Assembly: GCA_944383265.1 (NCBI GenBank)
Contig: CALWOX010000009.1
Span: forward strand, 60,321 to 124,320
Origin: an uncultured Lachnospiraceae bacterium
GTDB taxonomy: Bacteria; Bacillota; Clostridia; Lachnospirales; Lachnospiraceae
Reading direction: 5' to 3'
Length of the DNA stretch: 64,000 nucleotides
Every line of letters begins with the position of its first letter. Position 1 is the first letter of the stretch. Under the pieces are notes generated by a model. The model worked only from the letters and a program-made list of their open reading frames with translations, ran no database searches and had not been told where the DNA came from. A program made the translations under genes and the position numbers. Below, piece by piece: positions 15,519 to 26,220 of the stretch.

Positions 15519-17231
15519 ATGGAAAAACAGGAACATAAAAAGATGACAGGCGCTGAGATCCTGATAGAAACTCTCATAGAGCAGGGAGTCACCGATGTGT
15601 TCGGATACCCCGGAGGACAGGTCCTTAACATATATGACGAGCTCTATAAGGCGAGCGACAGGATAAATCACTATCTCACCGCCCATGAGCAGGGAGCGGC
15701 CCATGCCGCCGACGGATATTCGAGAGTTACGGGAAAGGTCGGCGTGGTCATAGCCACCTCAGGTCCCGGAGCCACTAACCTTGTGACAGGTATAGCCACA
15801 GCCATGCTTGACTCTATACCTATGGTGGCTATTACAGGAAACGTGCCCACCTCGCTTATAGGAAGGGACAGCTTCCAGGAGATAAACATAACAGGTATAA
15901 CTCTCCCCATCACAAAGCACAACTATTTTGTCACAGATGTGCGGGAGCTTGCCGACACCATAAGAGAAGCCTTTCAGCTTGCAAAATCCGGAAGACCGGG
16001 AGTGGTGCTTGTGGATATTCCCAAGGATGTACAGACCGCTATCTGGGAGTTTGAGCCCAAGGGAGTAGTTCCTTACTATGAGGAAGAAACAGCTTCCGAT
16101 GAAATGATAGACAGAGCTGTGGAACTCTTAAACGAGGCGGAACGCCCTTACATATATATAGGAGGCGGAGCCGCGGGAGCAGGACTTCAGAACGAGATAA
16201 GAGAGCTTGCCGAAAAGATAGACGCCTATATAGGCTGTACATTTATGGGACTTTCGGCCCTTCCCAACTCCTATGACAGATTTTTGGGAATGGAGGGAAT
16301 GCACGGATTATATGCATCGTCCATGGCCAACAAGGAGGCGGATCTCGTGCTCGGAGTAGGTGTGAGATTCAGTGACAGAGCCACAGGAAATACGGAAAAA
16401 TATGCTCAGAATGCAAAGATCATACAGCTTGACACGGATCTTTCCGAGATAAACAAAAATATAAAAACCGATGTGGGAATAATAGGAAACATCGGCTCCT
16501 CATTAAAGCGCATACTTGAAAGATGTGCAAAGAGAGAGCATCCTGAATGGCACGAGACAGTGGAGGCCTTTAAGAAAGAAGGCGAAAGGATAAGAGAAAA
16601 AGAGGATGCCGCGGACAAGAACGCCATAACTCCAAAGAGGATGTTTGATGTACTGAACGCCTTAAAGGACGAGAATACGGTCATCGCTACGGATGTGGGA
16701 CAGCACCAGATGTGGGCTGCACAGTATGTGGACTTTGAACGTCCCAGAAGGATAGCCTCAAGCGGAGGCCTCGGAACCATGGGCTACGGTCTCGGTGCGG
16801 CGATAGGCGCTCAGATAGCAAGCGGAGACAGGACAGTCCTCATAACAGGAGACGGAAGCTTCGGAATGAACTTGAACGAGCTTGCAACAGCCGTGACCTA
16901 CAACATACCCGTAACCATAATAATAATGAACAACGGTGTTCTCGGAATGGTTCGCCAGTGGCAGACCCTTTTCTACGGCAAGAGATATTCAAATACAGTG
17001 CTTGGAAGAAAGACGGATTTTGTGAAGCTTGCGGATGCCTTCGGAGCCGAGGGCGAGAGAGTCTTCACTATGGAGGAATTTGAGAAGGCCTTAAGGAAAG
17101 CCCTTGACCACAATGGACCATACTTGATAGATGTCGCAATCGACAAGGATGAATTTGTCCTTCCTATGCTGCCCCCCGGAGGCTCCATAGATGATATCAT
17201 AGTTTCGAGAGAGGAGACTGACGGAGAATGA
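15519..17231 (+). CDS. ilvB: acetolactate synthase, large catalytic subunit
   Basis: Thiamine diphosphate enzyme that condenses two pyruvates, or pyruvate with 2-oxobutyrate, at the entry to valine, leucine and isoleucine synthesis. The 570-residue product has the N-terminal PYR domain with DVFGYPGGQVLNIYD and the catalytic Glu region (HEQGAAHAADGY), a middle FAD-type domain (LLGVGVRFSDR type region), and the C-terminal PP domain with ITGDGSFGMNLNELATA, of which GDG...N binds Mg-ThDP. GGGAGG precedes the ATG. It overlaps ilvN by the ATGA arrangement. Regulation is probably through the terminator in its leader. Confidence 0.98.
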   Translation: MEKQEHKKMTGAEILIETLIEQGVTDVFGYPGGQVLNIYDELYKASDRINHYLTAHEQGAAHAADGYSRVTGKVGVVIATSGPGATNLVTGIATAMLDSIPMVAITGNVPTSLIGRDSFQEINITGITLPITKHNYFVTDVRELADTIREAFQLAKSGRPGVVLVDIPKDVQTAIWEFEPKGVVPYYEEETASDEMIDRAVELLNEAERPYIYIGGGAAGAGLQNEIRELAEKIDAYIGCTFMGLSALPNSYDRFLGMEGMHGLYASSMANKEADLVLGVGVRFSDRATGNTEKYAQNAKIIQLDTDLSEINKNIKTDVGIIGNIGSSLKRILERCAKREHPEWHETVEAFKKEGERIREKEDAADKNAITPKRMFDVLNALKDENTVIATDVGQHQMWAAQYVDFERPRRIASSGGLGTMGYGLGAAIGAQIASGDRTVLITGDGSFGMNLNELATAVTYNIPVTIIIMNNGVLGMVRQWQTLFYGKRYSNTVLGRKTDFVKLADAFGAEGERVFTMEEFEKALRKALDHNGPYLIDVAIDKDEFVLPMLPPGGSIDDIIVSREETDGE

Positions 17232-17725
17232 AACGCTTTGTTATAGCAGTATACGTTGAAAATAAGTACGGTGTCCTTGCGAGAGTGGCGGGACTTTTTA
17301 TGAGGCGAGGTTTTAATATCGACTCCCTGACAGTCGGCGAGACAGAGGACCCTGCATACTCGAGAATAACGCTTACCATGGCGGGAGATGACAATGACAG
17401 GGATCAGCTCGTGACTCAGCTTCAGAAGCTCCACAATGTAAAGAGTGTAAAGCCTCTGGAGCCGGGAAAGATAGTGGAGAGAGAGATAATGCTTATAAAG
17501 CTCAAAAACTCTCCCGAAAACCGCAGCGAGGTAATGGCGGCTTCAGAGATATACAGGGCAAAGATAATTGATTATAACCCTCAGACCCTCTGCGTGGAGG
17601 TAACGGGAGAACCCTCGAAGCTCAATGCATTTATAGAGGTGATGAAGCCCATCGGTATCATTGAGATGTGCAGGACAGGAGCTGTCGCACTTGAAAGGAA
17701 TAAGACCATAAAGGATAAAAATTAG
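17228..17725 (+). CDS. ilvN: acetolactate synthase, regulatory subunit
   Basis: A 165-residue ACT-domain subunit that activates IlvB and mediates valine feedback. The ACT domain is at the start (VENKYGVLARVAGLFMRRG, then FNIDSLTVGETEDP), followed by the second small-subunit domain (LIKLKNSPENRSEVM...). The ATG shares its last bases with the stop of ilvB, so synthesis of both subunits is coupled. Confidence 0.97.
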   Translation: MKRFVIAVYVENKYGVLARVAGLFMRRGFNIDSLTVGETEDPAYSRITLTMAGDDNDRDQLVTQLQKLHNVKSVKPLEPGKIVEREIMLIKLKNSPENRSEVMAASEIYRAKIIDYNPQTLCVEVTGEPSKLNAFIEVMKPIGIIEMCRTGAVALERNKTIKDKN

Positions 17726-17775
17726 AGCCGAAGCTTACCGGAGCGTTAAGACCCGGGCAATACAGACGAACATGA

Positions 17776-18837
<1,062 letters not shown>

Positions 18838-18873
18838 ACTGACAGAAACAGAGAATTAAGGCGGTAAAAACAT

Positions 18874-20538
18874 ATGGTTAAAGAAGAAATAGTTGACGGA
18901 TTTCAAAATGCGCCCCACCGTTCACTTTATCATGCCCTTGGAATTACAAAGGAGGAGCTCAAAAGGCCTCTTATAGGTATAGTCAGCTCCTATAATGAGA
19001 TAGTTCCGGGACATATGAACCTTGACAAGATAGTGGAGGCTGTAAAGATGGGAGTAGCCATGGCAGGGGGGACCCCTATAGTTTTTCCCGCTATAGCTGT
19101 ATGTGACGGAATAGCCATGGGCCATAAGGGAATGAAATATTCCCTTATTACAAGAGATATAATCGCTGATTCTACAGAGGCCATGGTCCTTGCTCACGGC
19201 TTTGACGGCCTTGTGATGGTTCCCAACTGCGACAAGAACGTCCCCGGACTTTTGATGGCTGCGGCAAGGCTCAATATCCCCACCATATTTGTAAGCGGCG
19301 GACCCATGCTTGCAGGCAGGGTAAACGGAAAGAAGACCAGCCTTTCAAGCATGTTTGAGGCTGTGGGTGCATATACGGCGGGAAAGCTTTCCGAGGAGGG
19401 GCTGAGGCTCTGTGAGGAACGCACCTGCCCTACATGCGGCTCCTGTTCGGGAATGTATACCGCAAACTCCATGAACTGCCTTACGGAGGTCCTCGGAATG
19501 GGACTTCGCGGAAACGGAACCATACCTGCCGTATACTCCGCAAGGATAGAGCTTGCAAAGCATGCGGGAATGCAGGTAATGGAGCTTGTAAGGAAAAACA
19601 TCCGCCCCAGGGACATAATGACGGAGGCAGCCATAAGGAATGCATTTACAGCGGATATGGCTCTCGGCTGCTCAACCAACAGCATGCTCCATCTCCCCGC
19701 CATAGCAAACGAGTGCGGAGTTAATTGGAACATAGACATGGCAAATGAGATAAGCGAGAAGACTCCGAATATCTGCCATCTTGCTCCTGCGGGACATACA
19801 TATATGGAGGACCTTAACGAGGCTGGAGGAATCTACGCTGTATTAAAGGAGATATCAAAGCTCGGACTTTTGGACACTTCGGTAATGACCTGCACGGGAA
19901 AGACTCTCGGAGAGAATATAGCAGACGCAGAAAACCTTGATGAGGAGGTCATAAGACCTGTGGAAAGGCCTTACTCGAAAACCGGAGGAATAGCTGTGCT
20001 CAAGGGCAATCTTGCGCCTGACGGCTGTGTCGTAAAGCGCAGCGCGGTTGCTGAGGAGATGCTTGTTCACGAGGGCCCCGCAAAGGTGTTCGACAGCGAA
20101 GAGGAGGCCATAAAGTCCATCTATGCGGGAAAGATAGAAAAGGGAGATGTGGTGGTAATACGCTATGAGGGCCCTGCAGGAGGACCCGGCATGAGAGAGA
20201 TGCTTTCACCCACCTCCGCAATAGCAGGAATGGGACTCGATAAGGATGTTGCCCTTATAACAGACGGAAGATTTTCGGGTGCCACCAGAGGAGCGGCCAT
20301 AGGACATGTTTCTCCCGAGGCAGTAAGAGGCGGACTTATAGCCTATGTAAAGGACGGAGATATCATCTCCATAAACATACCCGAGTATTCCATAGAGCTG
20401 AAGGTTTCCGACGAGGAGCTTGAGAAGCGCAAGGCTGAGACAGTATTAAAGAAAAAGACCGATATAAAGGGCTGCCTTGCGAGATACGCAAAGCTTGTGA
20501 GCTCGGCGGACAAGGGCGCTATAATAAACGAATTTTAA
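18874..20538 (+). CDS. ilvD: dihydroxy-acid dehydratase
   Basis: Iron-sulfur dehydratase that forms the 2-keto acids of valine and isoleucine. The 554-residue product is full length, with NCDKNVPG and [19 protein letters not shown] supplying the cluster cysteines, and [20 protein letters not shown] near the C-terminus. AATTAAGGCGG lies upstream of the ATG. It is followed 25 bases later by a DUF815 ATPase gene that is not part of the pathway. Confidence 0.98.
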   Translation: MVKEEIVDGFQNAPHRSLYHALGITKEELKRPLIGIVSSYNEIVPGHMNLDKIVEAVKMGVAMAGGTPIVFPAIAVCDGIAMGHKGMKYSLITRDIIADSTEAMVLAHGFDGLVMVPNCDKNVPGLLMAAARLNIPTIFVSGGPMLAGRVNGKKTSLSSMFEAVGAYTAGKLSEEGLRLCEERTCPTCGSCSGMYTANSMNCLTEVLGMGLRGNGTIPAVYSARIELAKHAGMQVMELVRKNIRPRDIMTEAAIRNAFTADMALGCSTNSMLHLPAIANECGVNWNIDMANEISEKTPNICHLAPAGHTYMEDLNEAGGIYAVLKEISKLGLLDTSVMTCTGKTLGENIADAENLDEEVIRPVERPYSKTGGIAVLKGNLAPDGCVVKRSAVAEEMLVHEGPAKVFDSEEEAIKSIYAGKIEKGDVVVIRYEGPAGGPGMREMLSPTSAIAGMGLDKDVALITDGRFSGATRGAAIGHVSPEAVRGGLIAYVKDGDIISINIPEYSIELKVSDEELEKRKAETVLKKKTDIKGCLARYAKLVSSADKGAIINEF

Positions 20539-20563
20539 ATTCTTTAAAAGGAAGAGCTGTCAT

Positions 20564-21748
20564 ATGACCCAAAAGGATCTTGAAAATCTGGCCTGTGAGC
20601 TGTCGGCTGTAAGCGTGTTCAGAGGCGTCAGGAATAAAAAGCCCATGGCGAAACTGATAGAATTCTTAAGGTGTGGGGATAGCCTCCCCGAGAGGATGGA
20701 TATATTCGGTGAATTTGTCTGTTCTCTTGCGGGCTCGGGCTTCAGCCTTTCGGACTTTCTGAAAAAGGCTGTGTGCGAGGACGAAAATCCCTATATAGCG
20801 GGTATGGCCCACAAAAGGGCTCTTCCCGATGCACTTATAAGAAATGCGAAAAGAGAGCTTGAGATCTTTTCGGAGCTTACCGAGCTTGACTCAAAGGCAC
20901 TGTGCGCCGCTGCGGGCTATCAGGGCTATGCGCCTGAATTTGAGAATACATATACGGATTTTCAGGCCGAGATGGAGGAGCGTATAAAAAATATCGGGAA
21001 ATACGGATACGGTATCTTTTCCTCCTGTGGAATGTTTAAGGTGGAAAAGGGAGAGATCGTTCCTGTGGAATCTGCGGACAGGATAAGTCCCGATGACCTT
21101 ATCGGTTACGAGAGGGAGAGAAAGAAGGTCTTTGACAACACAAGAGCTCTCATTGAGGGAAGACCTGCCGCAAATGTCCTTTTATACGGAGACGCGGGAA
21201 CAGGAAAATCCTCCACTGTAAAGGCATGTGCAAACAGCTTTTTTGATGAGGGGATAAGGCTTATCGAGCTTAGGAAGGATCAGCTTATGAGCCTTGCTCC
21301 TGTAATGGGAAGGATAGCGGATAATCCCCTTAAGTTCATAATATTTATAGACGATCTGTCCTTTAACAGGGATGACGACAACTTCAGCATGCTTAAGGCG
21401 GCCCTTGAGGGATCCGCCTCTGCAAAGGCAAAAAATGCCGTGATATACGCCACCAGCAACAGACGCCATATCATAAAGGAGAGCTTCTCCGACAGGGAGA
21501 ACTCTGATGATGTGCACAGGACAGATACCATTCAAGAGCTTATGAGTCTTTCTGATCGCTTCGGACTCAAGGTATATTTCCAAAGACCTGACAAAAAACT
21601 CTACCTTCATATCGTTCATGAACTCGCCAAAAGAGCGGGAGCGGATATTGAGGAGGAGGAGCTTTACAGAAGAGCTGAGACCTTTGCCCTTGAAAGGGGA
21701 AGCAGATCCCCGAGGGCGGCGGAGCAGTTTGTGGGTACTTTGGTCTGA
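20564..21748 (+). CDS. AAA-type ATPase of the DUF815 family
   Basis: A 394-residue protein with an N-terminal region typical of DUF815 and a C-terminal P-loop ATPase. Walker A is GDAGTGKSST with Lys215, Walker B is FIIFIDDLSF, and YATSNRRHIIKESFSDRE is the sensor segment; RSPRAAEQFV ends the lid. Members are widespread in bacteria but no cellular role is established. AAAGGAAGAGC precedes the ATG. It sits between ilvD and a binding lipoprotein; 25 bases after ilvD suggests transcription with the ilv operon. Confidence 0.9.
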   Translation: MTQKDLENLACELSAVSVFRGVRNKKPMAKLIEFLRCGDSLPERMDIFGEFVCSLAGSGFSLSDFLKKAVCEDENPYIAGMAHKRALPDALIRNAKRELEIFSELTELDSKALCAAAGYQGYAPEFENTYTDFQAEMEERIKNIGKYGYGIFSSCGMFKVEKGEIVPVESADRISPDDLIGYERERKKVFDNTRALIEGRPAANVLLYGDAGTGKSSTVKACANSFFDEGIRLIELRKDQLMSLAPVMGRIADNPLKFIIFIDDLSFNRDDDNFSMLKAALEGSASAKAKNAVIYATSNRRHIIKESFSDRENSDDVHRTDTIQELMSLSDRFGLKVYFQRPDKKLYLHIVHELAKRAGADIEEEELYRRAETFALERGSRSPRAAEQFVGTLV

Positions 21749-21800
21749 ATTCGGAAGGAGATGTAAGAAAAATAAGAGATATTTATCGGGAGGAGGCAAT

Positions 21801-23540
21801 ATGAGAAAAAAAGGAAAGAGATTAGCAACAATATTGGCTGCGGGTCTTATAGCCATGCTTATGGCGGGCTGCAGCTCACAGGAGAGCAGTACGGAGACAA
21901 CTGCCGCAGTTTCAGGAAATACAACAGAGAACGCTGACGCTGCAGAAGAGAGCGAGGCTGTTCAGACTGCAACAGCGCTCCCTGTTTCGGCTACAAAGCC
22001 TGATGTGCCTGAGGGAGAATCTGTATCTCAGGAGACTGATGTGGTAGGCGCGATGCAGGTGGATTTTATCACCATGGATCCTCTTGACACCTCGGATACA
22101 CTTTCGGGAGGCATACAGAGGCTCATCATGGACGGATTATTCGGCTTTGATGACGATATGAATATAATCCCTCTGCTTGCAGAGAGCTATGAGGCAAACG
22201 ACAACGCGACAGAATTTACAATACATTTGAGACAGGGAATATCCTTTACAGACGGAACACCCTTTAATGCCGATGCGGCAAAGGCGAACCTTGACCGCTG
22301 GGGAGACCCTGACCTTGGACTTAAGAGGACTTCACTTCTCTGCAACATACTTGAATCCACAGAGGTGGTTGACGAGTACACAGTAAAGGTAACTCTCACA
22401 GAGCCCTTCGGAGCGTTCATCTCCACACTGGCACATCCTGCCTGCGTGCTTATGAGCCCCAAGGTAATAGCTGAGGGAAGCGAGGCATGTGCCGAGCATC
22501 CCGTCGGAACAGGACAGTATGAATTCGTGGAGTGGATCGCGGGAGATCATGCCACAGTCACACTCAACAAGGATTGGTGGGGATACGATGCCGAGATATG
22601 CGGAGGAACAGCTCTTGCAGAGCCCGACGCGGGATTTAAGAGCATAACCTTCCGTCCAGTAACAGAAAATGCAAGCCGCGTCGCTATGCTTCAGGCGGGA
22701 GACGCCGACTTTATCTGGCCCGTTCCCACAGAGAGCATGTCAACACTTGCTGCCGACCCCGACGTATATGTTGACGCGGGAGAGGGAATCGTTGTACGCT
22801 GGCTTTTCCTCAATACTCAGAAGGAACCCTTCAATGATGTAAGAGTAAGACAGGCTATGAACTACGGAGTAGACAAGGACGCATACATTGCGGTAGTTAA
22901 AAACGGACTTGCATCTAAGGCGACATCTGTTTTAGGCCCCGCTGTACAGCACTACAAGGGAAATGATCCTTATCCCTATGATCCCGAGAAGGCAAAGGAG
23001 CTCCTTGCGGAGGCAGGATATCCTGACGGCTTTGACACGACCATCATATGCAGAAGCACCACAGCAGATCTCAAGCAGAGTGAATTTTTACAGCAGCAGC
23101 TTGCACAGATAGGTGTAAACGTTGAAATAAGATCATTTGAGAACGCTATAGTAAGTGAGATGGTTGAAGGACATGAGGGCCCCGGCTCGGAGGCTGAGGT
23201 AGATATGTACATCAGCGGATGGTCCTCATCCACAGGTGATGCGGACTGGGGAATCCGTCCTCTTCTTGCAAAGGAATCAGAGCCCCCCGCAAGCTTCAAC
23301 ATAAGCTATTTCGAGAACGATGAGCTTGACGAGCTTCTCTACGCCGCACTTGAGACAGCAGACGAGGAAAAGCGTGCAGGCTACTATGCACAGGCACAGG
23401 ATCTCATCTGGGAGGAGTGTCCGATGGTATTCTTGGCTGTCGATTACAATACATGGGGCAGCACGATGAATATAGAGAATGTAAAGATCTATCCTGACGG
23501 ATGTCTTAACATAAGAAATGCGAGAATGGCTGCAGAATAG
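21801..23540 (+). CDS. peptide/nickel-type ABC transporter substrate-binding lipoprotein
   Basis: Family 5 extracellular solute-binding protein of 579 residues. A signal peptide ends in the lipobox M-A-G-C with Cys24, followed by a Ser/Thr/Glu-rich tether to about residue 75. The SBP_bac_5 fold shows FDDDMNIIPLLAESYEAN, TEFTIHLRQGISFTDGTPFN and PVGTGQYEFVEW. The later part resembles GsiB-type glutathione/peptide binders, but ligand prediction is weak. GGGAGGAGG precedes the ATG at 21801. No permease or ATPase gene is adjacent, so it is an orphan that must use transporters encoded elsewhere or serve as a sensor. Confidence 0.9.
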   Translation: MRKKGKRLATILAAGLIAMLMAGCSSQESSTETTAAVSGNTTENADAAEESEAVQTATALPVSATKPDVPEGESVSQETDVVGAMQVDFITMDPLDTSDTLSGGIQRLIMDGLFGFDDDMNIIPLLAESYEANDNATEFTIHLRQGISFTDGTPFNADAAKANLDRWGDPDLGLKRTSLLCNILESTEVVDEYTVKVTLTEPFGAFISTLAHPACVLMSPKVIAEGSEACAEHPVGTGQYEFVEWIAGDHATVTLNKDWWGYDAEICGGTALAEPDAGFKSITFRPVTENASRVAMLQAGDADFIWPVPTESMSTLAADPDVYVDAGEGIVVRWLFLNTQKEPFNDVRVRQAMNYGVDKDAYIAVVKNGLASKATSVLGPAVQHYKGNDPYPYDPEKAKELLAEAGYPDGFDTTIICRSTTADLKQSEFLQQQLAQIGVNVEIRSFENAIVSEMVEGHEGPGSEAEVDMYISGWSSSTGDADWGIRPLLAKESEPPASFNISYFENDELDELLYAALETADEEKRAGYYAQAQDLIWEECPMVFLAVDYNTWGSTMNIENVKIYPDGCLNIRNARMAAE

Positions 23541-23573
23541 ATAAAATTGAGACAGAAAGGGAGTGTGAAGAGC

Positions 23574-24776
23574 TTGAACTCTATGACGCTTGACAATGTA
23601 TATAAGGCAAGATATGTGCTTAGAGAGGTGGTAAGACCCACGGACGTTATCTATGCACCTAAGCTTAAGCCCGGGACAGAATTATATTTAAAGACGGAAA
23701 ATCTTCAGGTAACAGGCTCATTTAAAGTGAGAGGTGCTTACTACAAGATATCTACCCTCAGCGACGAGGAGAAAAAGAGAGGAGTTATTGCCTGCTCGGC
23801 GGGAAACCACGCTCAGGGAGTTGCCCTTGCGGCTCAGAAAAACGGTATAAAGGCTGTCATATGCCTTCCTGACGGGGCACCTATCTCAAAGGTGGAGGCC
23901 ACAAGGAGCTACGGAGCGGAGATATGCCTTGTGGAGGGTGTTTACGATGATGCTTATAACAAGGCTCTGGAGCTCAGAGATGAAAAGGGCTATACTTTTA
24001 TACATCCCTTTGATGATCCTGATGTGATTGCGGGACAGGGAACTATAGCTCTTGAGCTTGCGGAGCAGGTTCCTGATATGGATGCGATAATAGTTCCGAT
24101 CGGAGGCGGAGGACTTATCTCAGGTATTGCCTATACCATAAAGACTCTCAATCCCAAGGTCAAGGTCTATGGAGTGCAGGCGCAGGGTGCCCCCTCAATG
24201 TTCAACTCAATACACGACTCACAGATAGAAGAGCTTGATTCTGTATTTACAATTGCGGACGGAATTGCGGTAAAGAAACCCGGAGATCTGACATACGATA
24301 TATGTTCAAAGTATGTCGACGAGATAGTAACAGTCACGGACGATGAGATTTCAGCTGCTATACTTGCCCTCATGGAGCAGCAAAAGCTGGTTACAGAGGG
24401 TGCAGGTGCTGTCTCTGTTGCGGCGGCCATGTTCGGAAAGGTGGATCTTACAGGAAAAAAGACTGTGTGCCTCCTCTCAGGAGGAAATATAGACGTTACG
24501 ATCCTCTCAAGGGTCATCACCAGAGGACTCATAATGTCAGGAAGAAGCTGTCAGCTTAATATTGAGCTTGTGGATAAGCCGGGACAGCTCCTTGCGGTAT
24601 CAAAGATAATCGCGGAGCACGGAGGAAATGTCACCGCAGTGCATCATGAGCACTCAAACGAGGGCTCCGATGTAAACGGCTGCTATCTGAGAGTATCTCT
24701 TGAGACCAGAAACTTTGAACACATCAATGCCATAAAGAAGGCGTTGACGGAGGCAGGACTTAAGATCTTGGAATAA
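23574..24776 (+). CDS. ilvA: threonine ammonia-lyase (threonine deaminase)
   Basis: PLP enzyme that converts threonine to 2-oxobutyrate, the isoleucine precursor. The roughly 400-residue product has the PLP lysine in TGSFKVRGAYYKI, the phosphate-binding GGGGLISG, and a C-terminal ACT domain (IELVDKPGQLLAVSKIIAEHGGNVT). Length fits the short form with one ACT domain. The start is uncertain: AAAGGGAG (23556-23563) suits the TTG at 23574 best, with GTG at 23565 and ATG at 23583 as alternatives. Its place at the end of the ilv region supports a biosynthetic rather than catabolic role. A strong terminator follows. Confidence 0.93.
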   Translation: MNSMTLDNVYKARYVLREVVRPTDVIYAPKLKPGTELYLKTENLQVTGSFKVRGAYYKISTLSDEEKKRGVIACSAGNHAQGVALAAQKNGIKAVICLPDGAPISKVEATRSYGAEICLVEGVYDDAYNKALELRDEKGYTFIHPFDDPDVIAGQGTIALELAEQVPDMDAIIVPIGGGGLISGIAYTIKTLNPKVKVYGVQAQGAPSMFNSIHDSQIEELDSVFTIADGIAVKKPGDLTYDICSKYVDEIVTVTDDEISAAILALMEQQKLVTEGAGAVSVAAAMFGKVDLTGKKTVCLLSGGNIDVTILSRVITRGLIMSGRSCQLNIELVDKPGQLLAVSKIIAEHGGNVTAVHHEHSNEGSDVNGCYLRVSLETRNFEHINAIKKALTEAGLKILE

Positions 24777-24854
24777 TGTATTTGAAAATGTAAAGCAGTA
24801 TTTCATTTAAATCCTCAGAATAATTAAAAGCATTATGTTGTAAACTAATGAATG

Positions 24855-24904
24855 AATCCCGTATATCGGACATATATAGTCACAGTCCGGTATGCGGGAT
24901 TTTT
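24855..24904 (+). terminator. terminator after ilvA
   Basis: A 17-base arm at 24855-24871 (AATCCCGTATATCGGAC) pairs with 24885-24901 with only G-U exceptions, followed by TTTT. It closes the ilv region. Confidence 0.85.
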
Positions 24905-24915
24905 GTGTGCCATAA

Positions 24916-25182
24916 TTGCAAAAGCAGGGCTTTGATATAAAGCCGTTTACAGGGAAGCTTGCGGAGCGCTTTAATATAGAATTTGAAAAGAAGGACAGAA
25001 GCGGGATATACGGCTATACCCGGAGAGCCTTTGCTTATAATTCAAATAAAATTGAGGGAAGCACTCTTACAGAAGAGCTTATAAAGCTATATCACAGGCA
25101 TCTGAAATCAGGAGTATTTGAGGATATGGCAAACGGATATCCTGTAGGAGAGTATAAAAACAGGAAAAATATTGTCGAATGA
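24916..25182 (+). pseudogene. Fic/DOC protein remnant, internally deleted and truncated
   Basis: About 88 residues resembling the start of a Fic-domain protein: FDIKPFTGKLAERFNI, then AFAYNSNKIEGSTLTEE, where S-N-K-I-E-G fits the Fic autoinhibitory (S/T)xxxE(G/N) helix. It continues directly as IKLYHRHLKSGVFEDMANGY and VGEYKNRKNIVE, a segment normally some tens of residues further on, and then stops. The catalytic HPFxxGNGR motif is absent. There is no ATG and no ribosome site. Reading: a decayed Fic gene with an internal deletion and loss of the C-terminal half. This rests on motif memory, not an alignment. Confidence 0.6.
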
Positions 25183-25267
25183 AATGATCAAGGGATACTA
25201 AACGTATAAGTCATATAAAATAATAAAGAGCGGATTATTACTAACATGTAATTTAGGAGGCCCTTGA

Positions 25268-25906
25268 ATGAAAAAAAGCGTAGTAATAACTTTTACGGCA
25301 GCTATATTTTTTGTTGCTGCCTTGGCAATAACCCTTCTCTTATTTAATGGAGAAAAACCTCCCGCAATGACAGATTCCGAATATGATATTTCAGGAGAAA
25401 AAGGGCAGAATGAGATTTCCGGCACTACAGGATCAGAATCCGAGGAGAGCGAAGTCAGAGTTAAGACCGGTGATGGCTACCATGAGCTTTACAACATCAT
25501 ATCAGCCACATACGGCTACATTGGGGACGGGTCATTTGCCGCAGACACAGGCCCGAGACTTCACAATCTGATAAACGCCGGCGACACAGATGAGCTGCCG
25601 CTAATAGCATGGGATGAAGATTTTTCCATTGATGTGCCTGAGGACCTTGATATCTTATCAATAGAGTGTATGACTGCAGACGGTAAAATCGTGCTTGGCC
25701 TCTATGAGGATGCTGTAAAAAGAGAAGGAGTGGAGCTCAAGGAAAGCGGGCTTAAAAATTATAAGGAATATTTCTCGGAACTCCCCCAAGGCGTATATTA
25801 TGTTGCGGTGGAAGTTTATAGGCAGGGAAGATACATTGAGGCTGAAAATGAATACGAGTACTCATTAGAACAGTATGCGTTCAGTTTGGACTTTTCAGGG
25901 GACTAA
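25268..25906 (+). CDS. membrane-anchored protein of unknown function
   Basis: I do not recognise a family. The 212-residue product starts with a short basic segment and one strong hydrophobic helix (residues 6-26), giving a signal anchor with the rest outside the cell. Residues 30-65 are polar and low in complexity (Glu, Ser, Gly), then a compact domain follows with WDEDFSIDVPEDLDILSIE and LPQGVYYVAVEVYRQGRYI, which looks like beta strands. Excellent ribosome site TTAGGAGG before the ATG, and codon use like the host genes, so it is real. The next gene starts 4 bases after the stop. Confidence 0.72.
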   Translation: MKKSVVITFTAAIFFVAALAITLLLFNGEKPPAMTDSEYDISGEKGQNEISGTTGSESEESEVRVKTGDGYHELYNIISATYGYIGDGSFAADTGPRLHNLINAGDTDELPLIAWDEDFSIDVPEDLDILSIECMTADGKIVLGLYEDAVKREGVELKESGLKNYKEYFSELPQGVYYVAVEVYRQGRYIEAENEYEYSLEQYAFSLDFSGD

Positions 25907-25909
25907 AAT

Positions 25910-26176
25910 ATGATTACGATATTCAACCGCAAGGAATTAATAATAACAATGGAGATGAAGCGGCAGGCGGATGTGAGAGACACCCTTTCTCAAAACGGAA
26001 TAGATTATATTGTAAAAATAACGAATCTTGAGAGAGCGGCTAAGCTTGGGAGTCCGAGAGCTCGCACCGGAAGTTATGGGGTTAATAGAGATTTTTGTTA
26101 TGAATACAAGATTTTTGTGCATAGGGATGATTTTGAGAAAGCTAAATATTTAATTCAAAAACTAAATAATAATTAA
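25910..26176 (+). CDS. small protein of unknown function
   Basis: An 88-residue cytosolic protein, no membrane segment or signal. It contains MKRQADVRDTLSQNGIDYIV, then after a Gly/Arg/Ser loop YEYKIFVHRDDFEKAKYLIQ. The alpha-beta pattern resembles small ACT-like or DUF2007-like domains, but that is only an impression. Starts 4 bases after the previous gene, so the two form a pair. Translation may start at the internal ATG near residue 14. It is the last gene with host-like codon use before the acquired region. Confidence 0.6.
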   Translation: MITIFNRKELIITMEMKRQADVRDTLSQNGIDYIVKITNLERAAKLGSPRARTGSYGVNRDFCYEYKIFVHRDDFEKAKYLIQKLNNN

Positions 26177-26220
26177 ATAGAATAGTGAAACTTATGTGTA
26201 ACCATTATATCTTTGCCACA

